Notes: generated by a model not told the origin, from the sequence alone. Positions 1-7,618 are shown, counted from the stretch's first letter. The stretch: DNA of 33,776 bases from an uncultured Clostridia bacterium (GCA_947628205.1 CANQYX010000011.1:1-33776); one strand, 5' to 3'. Numbers and translations are program-made.

Positions 1-24
1 TGGCAATAGCGAGAGTTGCGACGT

Positions 25-98
25 GCGGGTGTAGTACATCGGTAGTACGCGGGCTTCCCAAGCCTGTGAGGTGGGTTCGACTCCCATCACCCGCTCCA
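25..98 (+). tRNA. tRNA-Gly (anticodon CCC)
   Basis: A complete cloverleaf can be folded by eye. The acceptor arm GCGGGTG (25-31) pairs with CACCCGC (88-94). The anticodon stem CGGGC/GCCTG encloses loop TTCCCAA, giving anticodon CCC (glycine). The T arm carries GGTTCGACTCC. T95 is the discriminator and CCA is encoded at 96-98. It reads the GGG codon. No promoter is visible because the window begins only 24 nt upstream, so it may be the last tRNA of a longer cluster. Confidence 0.95.
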
Positions 99-168
99 TC
101 GTCCCAAACTGCACCTTTGCTAGTTTGCAAAGTATTGCAAACATAAGCCTAGGTTTGTTTGTTCCTCC

Positions 169-203
169 ACTTTTAAAGAGCACTGCGTTAACTCTTTAAA
201 AGT
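169..203. promoter_or_regulatory. perfect 12-bp inverted repeat upstream of the transglutaminase-like gene
   Basis: ACTTTTAAAGAG (169-180) is perfectly repeated in inverse as CTCTTTAAAAGT (192-203) around an 11-nt loop. No T-run follows, so it is not a typical terminator for the tRNA. A -10-like TATTAT/TATAAG lies just downstream (about 203-211), and GTTAAC occurs at both 187-192 and 214-219. It could be an operator or a tRNA 3'-processing hairpin; the sequence alone does not decide. Confidence 0.45.
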
Positions 204-236
204 ATTATAAGAGGTTAACTTTTAAGGAAAATTCTT

Positions 237-1076
237 ATGTATGAATTTTTAACAAAACTTATTAACAGCAAAAACCCAAAAGCTGCCGTCAGCGAGCGGC
301 TTAAATTTTTATATTCGGACAAATATCAAAACTCACGCAAAAAATTTGGCAGCGCAACTAATGGCTATCGTTCCGGGTTTTTTAAAAAAGACGAAAAAAT
401 TGAAATCGGCACGGCGGACTACGGCTGTTGCGTTGACGATGACGAGGTTTTCAACCAACTGATTGACAATTTGTTTTTGTTCAAAAAAGAATTTCCCGAT
501 AAACCCGTTCAAGCATATTTAGGCAAGGCAGTTATAAAAACGGTGAATGAATATTTTAAAGTGGATAAAACAAATTTAAAAACTTATGTTGAAAGTTTAT
601 ATAACCTCTTTAAAGACGACCCCGCGTGGAAAAGCCAACTGGATTTAGTAAAAACCGCTTATCCAAACCTTAACGAGCAGCAGTTGGCAGAAAAAATTGA
701 GGACCAAGCGCGCGAGTGGTATCCTATTTTTGCCGAAAAGAACAAGCGCACCAACAGCATAAAAAACATTAAGGGTGTTGGGCTTGCAAAATGCGCTGAG
801 TATGCCGCGCTAACAAGTCAACTTTTAAGTTTTTTGGATATTGAATGCTATTATGTTGCCAACGCGCTTATAACCGAAACGGGCGGCGAGGGCCATGCCT
901 ACAACATAGTAAAAACTGAAAAAGGCGAGTTTATTTACGACATTGCTAACGAGGTTTACCAAAAACTTAACGCAAACGAAGCGGAAAAACTTATGCAAGG
1001 CGAAATTTCAATTTTTATTCCATCCAAAAATTATCAATATGGTGCGCCACAAACAAAAACTCTTAGCGCAGAATAA
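237..1076 (+). CDS. transglutaminase-like cysteine protease-fold protein
   Basis: This 279-aa protein has no signal peptide or membrane segment, so it is probably cytoplasmic. The C-terminal half shows the order of a transglutaminase-like (papain-fold) Cys-His-Asp triad. Cys186 lies in GLAKCAEYAAL at the head of a helix, His220 in GEGHAYNIV, and Asp235 in FIYDIAN, with the spacing usual for that superfamily. Residues 1-175 are charged, helical and unfamiliar; Cys64-Cys65 lie in this part. The start is supported by AAGGA (224-228) 8 nt upstream of ATG. It is monocistronic, between tRNA-Gly and a convergent metal operon, and ends in a strong hairpin. The superfamily call is fairly safe. Substrate and reaction (proteolysis, deamidation or crosslinking) cannot be told from sequence. 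Confidence 0.7.
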   Translation: MYEFLTKLINSKNPKAAVSERLKFLYSDKYQNSRKKFGSATNGYRSGFFKKDEKIEIGTADYGCCVDDDEVFNQLIDNLFLFKKEFPDKPVQAYLGKAVIKTVNEYFKVDKTNLKTYVESLYNLFKDDPAWKSQLDLVKTAYPNLNEQQLAEKIEDQAREWYPIFAEKNKRTNSIKNIKGVGLAKCAEYAALTSQLLSFLDIECYYVANALITETGGEGHAYNIVKTEKGEFIYDIANEVYQKLNANEAEKLMQGEISIFIPSKNYQYGAPQTKTLSAE

Positions 1077-1077
1077 C

Positions 1078-1112
1078 AAAAAAGCAGTTGTTACACTGCT
1101 TTTTGTTTTTTT
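1078..1112. terminator. bidirectional intrinsic terminator
   Basis: GCAGT (1084-1088) and ACTGC (1095-1099) form a stem extended by A-rich and T-rich arms around a 6-nt loop, and a T-rich tract follows on the plus strand. The A-run on the left gives a U-run on the minus strand, so it can end both the transglutaminase-like gene and the convergent metal operon. Confidence 0.85.
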
Positions 1113-1151
1113 TATTAAATTTTATTTGTTAATTTTTGCTTTCAATTTATT

Positions 1152-3185
1152 TTATTTTTTCTTTTTGTTTGGGTTATAGTGCAGCGCGCGGAGGCTGTTT
1201 AAAACGGCAAGCAGGGTTACGCCCATGTCGGCAAACACGGCGGCCAACATGCCGGTTACGCCAAACGCGCCCAAAGTTAAAAATGTTATTTTAATTGCGG
1301 CGGAAAGGATAATATTTTGCCAAACAATTTTGCGTGTGTAGCGGGAAATTTTAACTGCGCTAGCAATCTTTTGCGGATTGTCGTCCACAATAACCACGTC
1401 GCTCGCTTCAATGCTTGCAGGCGCGCCATTTATGCCCATAGAAAAGCCAACATCCGCCACCGCAAGCGAAGGCGCATCGTTTATGCCATCGCCCACATAG
1501 CCAACGCGCGTTTTTGCGTTTTTGCTGGCGGTTAAATAGTTATATTTGTCGTCTGGCAGCAAGTTTGAATGAATGTTTGCAATGCCCACCTCGCTTGCAA
1601 CCGATTTAACAATGTCCGCGTTATCGCCCGAAAGCAGCGCAACATCCACGCCCAAATTTTTGAGTTCGGTGCAGGCAGTTGCGGCAGTTGGCTTAATAGT
1701 ATCTGCCAACTCAATTGTGCCAATAAGTGTATTATCTTTAAACACTTGCACCATGGTGGCTTTAAGGTCGCTCGTTTGTCTGCCAACAAAATATTTGCTT
1801 GAATTTAGCGAATATTCAACGCCCTTGCCGGCAATTTCGCGCACATTTTTAACCGCCACCAATTTCTTTTTGTTGGCGCGCACAATTGCTTTTGCCAACG
1901 GATGGAGTGAGTTCTGTTCGCCCAGCGCGGCATAGTATAAAATTTCCGCCTTTTTAAAGCCCTTTTCCGCCTTAACGCTTTTAACTTCAAACTCGCCTGT
2001 AGTTAGCGTGCCAGTTTTATCAAACGCAACAAGTTTAAGGCCGGCGCACGCATCGAGATAGTTTGAGCCTTTAATTAGCACGCCATTTTTGCTTGCGTTG
2101 CCGAGGCCGGAAAAATATGAAAGCGGCACGCTAATTGCGAACGCGCATGGGCAAGAAACAACCAAGAAAATTAGCCCTCTATAAAACGCGGTTTGCAGGT
2201 TGGCAGTAACCGCCCAAACAATTGCCCACACCGCCACGGCAAGCAGCACCACGCCAAGCGTGTACCAGCGCGTTATTTTTGAAATGATGGTTTCGGTTTT
2301 AGATTTATTTTCGCTTGCGTTTTCCACCAAATCCATAATTTTGCTTATGGCAGAATCTTTATATTCGCTTGTGGTTTTAATTTCTAGCGTGCCGTCCAGC
2401 ACAATGCCGCCGGACAAAATTTCATCGCCCACGCGTTTTGAAACCGGCACACTTTCGCCCGTTAAACTTTGGTTATCCAGCATCGAACTGCCCGAAACAA
2501 TTACGCCGTCAATAGGCACTTTTTCGCCCGCGTGCACAACAATTTTGCTGCCCACCTTAACTTGCTCTGGGCTAACGCGATGCTCTTTTCCGCGCACAAG
2601 CAAGTTGGCATATTCTGGCTGCATACGTGCCAACTTTTCAATGCTTTTGCGGCTTTTGGAAACCGCCAAATTTTCAAATAACTTGCCAATTGAATAAAGC
2701 GCAATAACCATCAGCCCTTCCATGTGCTCGCTTATGATAGACGCGCCCACAACCGAAATGGTTATAAGCAAATTTTCGTTAATCACGCCCTTAAAAAGCA
2801 ACCTAACCGCCTTAATGTAGGTCTTGTAGCCAAGCAACAAGCAAGCCAGCACGTAAAGCGACCAATAAACATAAACATTAAGCGGACAAAAGAAAATGAA
2901 CACGCCAATTGAAATGCCCACAACAAGCAGCACCAAATCCAGCACAAAACGCTTGTTCGGCTTGTGCGTTTCGCTTTCGGTTATAACCGCTTGCGGCTCT
3001 AATTCATGCGTTAAATTTTTAATTTTTTGCAAAGCCAAATCGCCATCATCGGCCTCAAAAATTAAACTGCTTTTAACAAAATCTATTTGCGCATTTTTAA
3101 CGCCTTCCAACTTGTTAATTTCGTTTTGCAAATTGCGCGCGCAGTTCGGGCAATCCAGCCCAGTCAACTTAACTTTAATTTTCAT
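1152..3185 (-). CDS. cadA: heavy-metal translocating P1B-type ATPase (CadA/ZntA type)
   Basis: This 677-aa protein is a Zn2+/Cd2+/Pb2+-type efflux ATPase. Residues 1-60 form one HMA domain with metal site GLDCPNCA (9-16). Membrane helices follow, then actuator TGES (242-245), the CPC ion-binding motif in SCPCAFA (344-350), the phosphorylation site DKTGT (389-393), an HP motif at 428-429 and the hinge GDGINDAP (565-572). The DCxxC type HMA and the CPC motif favour divalent soft metals over copper, although P1B subtypes need the last helices to be sure. Start: GGAG lies about 7 nt before ATG, inside the end of the repressor gene. The two reading frames overlap by 11 bp, implying translational coupling. 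Its expression should be induced by the metals sensed by the upstream ArsR-type protein. Confidence 0.95.
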   Translation of the reverse strand: MKIKVKLTGLDCPNCARNLQNEINKLEGVKNAQIDFVKSSLIFEADDGDLALQKIKNLTHELEPQAVITESETHKPNKRFVLDLVLLVVGISIGVFIFFCPLNVYVYWSLYVLACLLLGYKTYIKAVRLLFKGVINENLLITISVVGASIISEHMEGLMVIALYSIGKLFENLAVSKSRKSIEKLARMQPEYANLLVRGKEHRVSPEQVKVGSKIVVHAGEKVPIDGVIVSGSSMLDNQSLTGESVPVSKRVGDEILSGGIVLDGTLEIKTTSEYKDSAISKIMDLVENASENKSKTETIISKITRWYTLGVVLLAVAVWAIVWAVTANLQTAFYRGLIFLVVSCPCAFAISVPLSYFSGLGNASKNGVLIKGSNYLDACAGLKLVAFDKTGTLTTGEFEVKSVKAEKGFKKAEILYYAALGEQNSLHPLAKAIVRANKKKLVAVKNVREIAGKGVEYSLNSSKYFVGRQTSDLKATMVQVFKDNTLIGTIELADTIKPTAATACTELKNLGVDVALLSGDNADIVKSVASEVGIANIHSNLLPDDKYNYLTASKNAKTRVGYVGDGINDAPSLAVADVGFSMGINGAPASIEASDVVIVDDNPQKIASAVKISRYTRKIVWQNIILSAAIKITFLTLGAFGVTGMLAAVFADMGVTLLAVLNSLRALHYNPNKKKK

Positions 3186-3549
3186 TTTTCATCTCCATAA
3201 TATGCTCTAAGCAAATTTCAAACACCTGCTTAACATGGTCATCGGCAAGCGAATAAATAACCTCTTTGCCCGCGCGTTGGCCCTTAACAAGCCTAAGCTC
3301 TTTAAGGTTTTGCAACTGGTGCGAAACGGCAGATTTTGTCATGTTCAAAATGGCGGAAATGTCGCACACACAAAGGGGCGATTTATCCAGCGCGTTTATA
3401 ATTTTAATCCGCGTGCTGTCCGCCAGTGCCTTATAAAAATCCGCAATATCAAAAAGCGTGTCGTCATCTAGCATTTTTGCCTTAACTTTTTTAACATTTT
3501 TATCGTTGATTGTGTTGCAATCGCAATCCATACATTTACATTTTCCCAT
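3175..3549 (-). CDS. cadC: ArsR/SmtB-family metal-sensing repressor (CadC-like)
   Basis: This 124-aa winged-helix repressor opens the metal operon. I chose the ATG at 3549 rather than an upstream one at 3594 because AAAAGGAAATAT (SD AAGGA) precedes it and the resulting N-terminus is MGKCKCMDCDC. A cysteine-rich start followed by LCVCDIS in the recognition region is the arrangement of the CadC soft-metal site, where an N-terminal Cys and the CVC cysteines bind Cd/Pb/Zn. The HTH is around MTKSAVSHQLQNLKELRLV, followed by the beta-wing GKEVIYSL. The near-perfect palindrome GTTGAA-N6-TTCAAC just downstream of its -10 box is the expected operator. Metal binding should release it and derepress both genes. 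The exact metal is inferred. Confidence 0.92.
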   Translation of the reverse strand: MGKCKCMDCDCNTINDKNVKKVKAKMLDDDTLFDIADFYKALADSTRIKIINALDKSPLCVCDISAILNMTKSAVSHQLQNLKELRLVKGQRAGKEVIYSLADDHVKQVFEICLEHIMEMKNEN

Positions 3550-3607
3550 AATATTTCCTTTTAAACAATTAAACAAACTGCAATTTTCTCTCAATAATTA
3601 TACAATA

Positions 3608-3625
3608 GTTGAATAATTGTTCAAC
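3608..3625. promoter_or_regulatory. predicted ArsR-family operator
   Basis: GTTGAA (3608-3613) and TTCAAC (3620-3625) form an inverted repeat with a 6-nt AT-rich centre. This resembles known SmtB/CadC operators (TTGAA-N6-TTCAA type). It lies a few bases downstream of the -10 box of the minus-strand metal operon, where a bound repressor would block initiation. A weaker second half-site (GTTGAA...ATCAAT in minus-strand reading) sits inside the promoter spacer. Confidence 0.8.
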
Positions 3626-3629
3626 CGTT

Positions 3630-3659
3630 ATTATAATTGATTATAAATTCAACTGTCAA
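3630..3659 (-). promoter_or_regulatory. sigma-A-type promoter of the metal operon
   Basis: On the minus strand TTGACA (3654-3659) and TATAAT (3630-3635) are separated by 18 bp. Both boxes are perfect consensus hexamers, so the operon should be strongly transcribed once the repressor leaves the adjacent operator. Confidence 0.85.
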
Positions 3660-3687
3660 GTGTTTTAGCACAATAAATTAAAAATAT

Positions 3688-3716
3688 TTGGATTTTGTTT
3701 ATTTTTGATATATAAT
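3688..3716 (+). promoter_or_regulatory. promoter of the lipoprotein gene
   Basis: TTGGAT (3688-3693), a 17-bp spacer and TATAAT (3711-3716) precede the Shine-Dalgarno AAAGGAG and ATG at 3734. The transcript is thus divergent from the metal operon with a very short leader. Confidence 0.6.
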
Positions 3717-3733
3717 ATGTTAAAGGAGCAAAT

Positions 3734-5230
3734 ATGAAAAAGTTAAAATATCTAATATGTATGGCTGTGTGTTTGGGGCTTTCGCTCACTTTTGTGGCTT
3801 GCGGAAAAACAAAGAATCCAAGCAACCCACCAGCAAACAACAATGTGAACACACTAAATTTATCTTACATGGAAAATTTAATGGTGGACACAAATCAAAT
3901 TGCCGCTTTGGGCATTAATTTGGGCGAACAAGAAACTGACGATGCCGAAGAGCCTAACGAGCCTGAACAACCAATCCAAAAATATTTTTTATATCAAACC
4001 AGCGTGAATTACGAAAACGGCAGCGTTGAGTACGACGCGGGCAGCATTCAAAAGGTTACATTTAAAAAGAACACCAGCATAACCACCGATGTTTATGACG
4101 GCGACGGCAATTTAATTGACAGCAGCAAAATAATATCGCAAGACGAATTAGACGCACAAATTAACCGCGTTTTAGTTACTAAAAATTATACTTATATGCA
4201 ATTTGTAATTCCGGTAAAGGAGTCGGGCGATTACAGCTATTCCACCCCAGACGGAATTAAAACCGAACATCTTGAGATTAGGCCAAACGCACTTACTTTT
4301 GACGAAAACGGCATATCCTCTTTTGATAAGGAGCATTATTATTCCAGCCCACTTTCTCAAAGTTTTGTTATAGACAACGCAACTGGATATATTTATCGCA
4401 TTGAGGGAATAAATATTTATAGCATTAAAAACGATTTAGTTGTTTATGGTGCAGATGGCAACTATTACAGAATAAGTTTGGGCGAAAACCACGAATTAAT
4501 TTTTAAAGACATTTTGCCAAATAAAGAAGTTTACATTAAAGATATGTGCTTCGACCAACAAGGATATATTTATGTTGTAAACAGCAAAATTGAACAAATT
4601 GATGACGAAAACAAAATTGTTTACACTAAAAAAGATTTAATTGTTAGCGAGGATAACCGAATTTTTACCTTTAAAAATTGGTTGGGCGGTGCAAGAATTG
4701 AAAAAGAAATTGAGTGCGGCATAGAAAAGGAAAAAGACCCAAATTTAACCATTTGGGGTGTTAAACAACTATATGGAAATAGTTATGACGAAGCATACAT
4801 TGTTGGTTGTATAAATGGGCGAGAAGTTTATCAGCCAGATAGGAATAATGACTATATAGTTTATCATTTGGTTAAAGAAAATTATGATATTAAAACTAAC
4901 GCATATTGGTTTGATAAAGAAACCTTGTTGTATTGGGATAGCGATACCAGCATGCTAGGTTATTACACTTTAGATTATGAAAATTTAACCGAAACCACCC
5001 TTACTCCATCGAGTTTCACGCCAATTGAAGTTTTGGAAAAATATAGTGGCACATACAAAAAACAAATTGGCGAAAACCAAATTACTTTAAAAAATGTTTA
5101 TAAATTTGTTGACGCAACTTCAACAAAATATTATCAACTTGTTAAAGAAAACGGCGAAATAACACTTAAACTAGTTGAAAATAAAGTTTATGAAGATAAC
5201 ATTTATGTTTTGCAACCAATAAACAAATAA
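3734..5230 (+). CDS. predicted lipoprotein, possibly beta-propeller-like, unknown function
   Basis: The 498-aa product starts with a lipoprotein signal: KK, a hydrophobic core, then TFVAC with Cys23 as the probable lipidated residue. A Pro/Asn-rich and then acidic linker (about 25-80) follows. The rest is beta-rich and soluble, with recurring short units such as TGYIYRIEG, GNYYRISLG and QGYIYVVNS. Such GYIY-type strands are typical of beta-propeller surface proteins, but I cannot count the blades with confidence and do not recognise a family. SD AAAGGAG sits 7 nt before ATG. It has its own promoter and terminator, so it is monocistronic. It would be held on the outer face of the cytoplasmic membrane. 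No catalytic motif is visible. Confidence 0.75.
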   Translation: MKKLKYLICMAVCLGLSLTFVACGKTKNPSNPPANNNVNTLNLSYMENLMVDTNQIAALGINLGEQETDDAEEPNEPEQPIQKYFLYQTSVNYENGSVEYDAGSIQKVTFKKNTSITTDVYDGDGNLIDSSKIISQDELDAQINRVLVTKNYTYMQFVIPVKESGDYSYSTPDGIKTEHLEIRPNALTFDENGISSFDKEHYYSSPLSQSFVIDNATGYIYRIEGINIYSIKNDLVVYGADGNYYRISLGENHELIFKDILPNKEVYIKDMCFDQQGYIYVVNSKIEQIDDENKIVYTKKDLIVSEDNRIFTFKNWLGGARIEKEIECGIEKEKDPNLTIWGVKQLYGNSYDEAYIVGCINGREVYQPDRNNDYIVYHLVKENYDIKTNAYWFDKETLLYWDSDTSMLGYYTLDYENLTETTLTPSSFTPIEVLEKYSGTYKKQIGENQITLKNVYKFVDATSTKYYQLVKENGEITLKLVENKVYEDNIYVLQPINK

Positions 5231-5233
5231 AAT

Positions 5234-5267
5234 AAAAATCCGCCTTTAACTTTTGGGGCGGGTTTTT
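5234..5267 (+). terminator. intrinsic terminator of the lipoprotein gene
   Basis: AAATCCGCC pairs with GGCGGGTTT around a 12-nt loop and is followed by TTTTT, directly downstream of the stop codon at 5230. Confidence 0.85.
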
Positions 5268-5301
5268 CATATTATGTATAAACATAATGGAGAAATTTTT
5301 T

Positions 5302-6912
5302 ATGCAAAAAAATTATGGCAAAAATTGTTGCAAAAAACCTAAATGTGGAAAATTAAATAATTGCCTAAACAAAAATTTAACAAACACGCCACCACAAATT
5401 AATGCGTGTGGTGGTTTTGCTTATCCCGTACTTGTGCCAGGACCTACCGGACCAACTGGACCGACCGGGCCTAGCGGACCAAGTGGCAGTGCCGACCAAC
5501 TCCTTATTGCGTCCGTGCGTGAGGCACAAGATGGCGAACCATGTGCAGTTGTCGACACAACTGGCGCCCCTATTCATGAATTAGAAATTGTTTTGCCAAA
5601 AGGCACGAAGGGAGACAAAGGCGACAGAGGCGAAATTGGCCCAACCGGCCCACAAGGCACACGCGGCATTAAAGGCGAAAAAGGAGATAAAGGAGACAAA
5701 GGCGAGCAGGGCGAAACTGGCCCAATCGGTTTGACGGGCGAGGCAGAAAAAATTGCCATTGCTGGCATTGAAACGATTGACAACAATTTAGACGCACAAA
5801 TTGACGATAATTTTGCCGACCTAACACACAATTTAACATTTAAAATTCCGCGTGGCGAAACAGGCCTTAAAGGTGAACGCGGCGAAGTTGGCCCGGCCGG
5901 CGCGCGCGGCGAAAAAGGCGACACAGGCGAGGCAGAAAAAATCGTCATTGTTTCGGTTGAGGCGGTCGACCAAGGTTCGCCCGCCGAAGTGAACGACAAT
6001 TTTCAAAATTTAACCCACAATTTGTCTTTCAAAATTCCGCGCGGGCAAAGAGGTTGGCCAGGCGAAACGGGCATGAAGGGCGACCAAGGCGATCCCGGCC
6101 CAACCGGCGAAACCGGGCCACGCGGCAGTGCAATGGTTTTTGGCAGATTTTCCACACAATTTCTTGAAAATACTGCCACTTATGTGGACATCGACCGCAA
6201 CAATTTCCCGTATAATTACGAGGATTTATTGCCAAAAGATGTGGTTATAACCTACAACGGTGTGCTGGGCAGCATATTAAATGTGGATAAGGATCAAAAC
6301 CGCATAACTCTTCGCCCAGTTGCCAACATTGCCGGCCCGAAAGGCGATAAGGGCGAGCCGGGCGAACCGGGACCAAAAGGAGACACCGGTCCAACCGGCC
6401 CCGAACTTATTAAAACCTCGCTAATTTTGGGTTATAATAACGATGTTCAAAATTTTCCACCGGCTGGAAAATCAATTGCCTCGGGTGCGCGCATCCCATT
6501 TGTGCGCGTTGAAACTAATTATGGTAATATTGTAAAATTAAACACGGATAACTCAATTCAGTTTAACGAAACGGGCGTTTATTCGGTAAATTTTGTTACA
6601 AACGCTTACATTCAGCCACAAGGTTCGCAATTTGACCCTTCAACCGATTTTGTTGCGGTTGGTTTTCGCGAAGAAAATTCGGACAAAGTTTTTGCTGCCG
6701 CCAACTGTTGGGCAACCGAACGCGCCGAGTGCATATCTGGGCAGGGCGTTTTTGTGGTTGAAGACATTAACGCGAAATATGAACTAGTAAATTTGCAAAA
6801 GCGAGAAATTTATGTTAACGCAGTTGATATAACCAAAACCATAACTAACTCTTATTTTGCTAGTGTGCTTGCAACTTTAATTTTTCAAAAACTTTCCGAA
6901 AAAACGGATTAA
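5302..6912 (+). CDS. collagen-like repeat surface protein (BclA-like C-terminal domain)
   Basis: I place the start at 5302 (536 aa), not at an ATG at 5287, because GGAG overlaps that first ATG and is 9 nt from the second. No signal peptide is present. The N-terminal 45 residues are Cys/Lys/Asn-rich (CCKKPKC, NNC), as in some spore-surface proteins. Five Gly-X-Y blocks follow: GPTGPTGPTGPSGPSG, then GDKGDKGEQGETGP-like runs. They are separated by three copies of a globular spacer ending in (T)HNLxFKIPRG or ELEIVLPKG. The last 160 residues (IQFNETGVYSVNFV and on) look like the trimeric C1q/TNF-like jelly roll of Bacillus BclA. Trimeric triple-helical stalks on a cell or exosporium surface are the family expectation. 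A role here in spores is inference. Confidence 0.88.
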   Translation: MQKNYGKNCCKKPKCGKLNNCLNKNLTNTPPQINACGGFAYPVLVPGPTGPTGPTGPSGPSGSADQLLIASVREAQDGEPCAVVDTTGAPIHELEIVLPKGTKGDKGDRGEIGPTGPQGTRGIKGEKGDKGDKGEQGETGPIGLTGEAEKIAIAGIETIDNNLDAQIDDNFADLTHNLTFKIPRGETGLKGERGEVGPAGARGEKGDTGEAEKIVIVSVEAVDQGSPAEVNDNFQNLTHNLSFKIPRGQRGWPGETGMKGDQGDPGPTGETGPRGSAMVFGRFSTQFLENTATYVDIDRNNFPYNYEDLLPKDVVITYNGVLGSILNVDKDQNRITLRPVANIAGPKGDKGEPGEPGPKGDTGPTGPELIKTSLILGYNNDVQNFPPAGKSIASGARIPFVRVETNYGNIVKLNTDNSIQFNETGVYSVNFVTNAYIQPQGSQFDPSTDFVAVGFREENSDKVFAAANCWATERAECISGQGVFVVEDINAKYELVNLQKREIYVNAVDITKTITNSYFASVLATLIFQKLSEKTD

Positions 6913-7205
6913 AATTTTAAAAATAACAAAAATTTATTAAAAAATTATAAAAATAATTAAAAAAATTAAAAAATTACGCAAAAAATTAAAAAAATAATAA
7001 AAAAATTAATAAAAAATTAAAAAACATTTAAAAATTCAACAAAAAATAAAAAAATTAATAAAAATTATTAAAATATTCCAGTTTTTTATCTATTTTTATA
7101 TAAATTTTTTGAATTTTTAATATTTTTTGAGCATTTTCTTAAAATTTTTTGCAATTTTTATAAAATTTTAATTATTTTTTTTGTTTCTATTGATTTTTTC
7201 TTTTC
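6913..7205. other. extreme AT-rich block with a mid-point switch of A/T skew
   Basis: Almost every base is A or T. From 6913 to about 7075 the plus strand is dominated by A-runs separated by TT or T (AAAAAATT-type units). From about 7080 to 7205 it is dominated by T-runs. The flanking genes are much less biased. No open reading frame, SD site or consensus promoter stands out. The T-rich half could end transcription of the collagen-like gene, which otherwise lacks a terminator. Spaced A-tracts are expected to bend DNA. Confidence 0.8.
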
Positions 7206-7228
7206 AATATGTTAAAATAGCAACGCTT

Positions 7229-7316
7229 GGAGAGTTGTCAGAGTGGTCGAATGTGCCGCTCTCGAAAAGCGGTAAGGTGAAAGCCTTCGGCGGTTCAAAT
7301 CCGCCACTCTCCGCCA
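7229..7316 (+). tRNA. tRNA-Ser (anticodon CGA)
   Basis: Acceptor GGAGAGT (7229-7235) pairs with ACTCTCC (7306-7312). The anticodon stem CCGCT/AGCGG encloses CTCGAAA, giving anticodon CGA (UCG codons). A long variable arm (AAGG...CCTT) is diagnostic of a class II serine tRNA. The T arm is CGGTTCAAATCCG, the discriminator is G7313 and CCA is encoded at 7314-7316. Its 3' end is duplicated 323 bp downstream. Confidence 0.97.
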
Positions 7317-7330
7317 TCGTCGTGCCACGC
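7296..7330 (+). repeat. 35-bp direct repeat, copy 1 (tRNA-Ser 3' end plus flank)
   Basis: This copy begins in the T loop of tRNA-Ser (CAAATCCGCC), runs through the acceptor strand and CCA and continues 14 bp into flanking DNA (ending GTGCCACGC). It matches 7619-7653 at 34 of 35 positions, the one difference being C7318 versus A7641. It has the form of an attachment-site half. Confidence 0.9.
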
Positions 7331-7618
7331 CTATAAACTAAATTGCTCATAAATTTGCAATTGTAAGCCCTTAGGCGGGCACTCCTCTTACTGCTCAAAC
7401 AGATATTTGTTTTCGCAGTATGCCCATTTCATGGGTTCTCGTTTATAAATTTGTATTGGCGGCTTATGCACTTCGTGCATTCCGCAATGAATTGCGGCGA
7501 ACCGCGCGTGTACTCGGAACCCCGTCAACTTCGTTGCCACCCGAGGATTGACGCAAATCGGTAGTCGGGAACCCTACCCGACAATTGACGCAAACAAGTT
7601 TGCTTAATTTGCTTAATG
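7331..7618. repeat. hairpin-dense non-coding segment between tRNA-Ser repeats
   Basis: No plausible protein gene is present. Several inverted repeats lie in a row. GGGCA/TGCCC encloses ACTGC/GCAGT and AAACA/TGTTT (about 7377-7425). Next come ATGCAC-TTC-GTGCAT (about 7467-7481), CCGCAAT-GA-ATTGCGG (about 7482-7497), CAAC-TTC-GTTG (about 7526-7536), GTCGGG/CCCGAC (about 7564-7582) and GCAAAC-AA-GTTTGC (about 7590-7603). ATTGACGCAAA occurs twice as a direct repeat. GC content is clearly higher than in neighbouring intergenic DNA. The region could encode a structured RNA or be a stack of REP-like palindromes. Confidence 0.7.

Noticed and set aside
943..1179. 78-aa frame overlapping the end of the transglutaminase-like gene
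   Set aside because: It is out of frame with the real gene, has no SD site and runs through the terminator into Phe/Leu-rich AT sequence.
2200..2697. 165-aa plus-strand frame opposite cadA
   Set aside because: The cadA frame carries all P1B motifs here, and the opposite frame is low-complexity Ser/Thr/Leu with no start signal.
5574..5999. 141-aa minus-strand frame with SPLSPLSPFSP repeats
   Set aside because: It is the reverse-complement shadow of the Gly-X-Y repeats in the collagen-like gene.
7204..7398. 64-aa reading frame on the minus strand containing SGGFEPPKAFTLPLFESGTFDHS
   Set aside because: It is the antisense of tRNA-Ser, a well-known spurious protein in databases. There is no ribosome-binding site or coding signal of its own.
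7331..7618. possible CRISPR array in the repeat-rich segment
   Set aside because: The repeats are palindromes of different sequence and size rather than identical repeats with regular unique spacers, and no cas genes are present.
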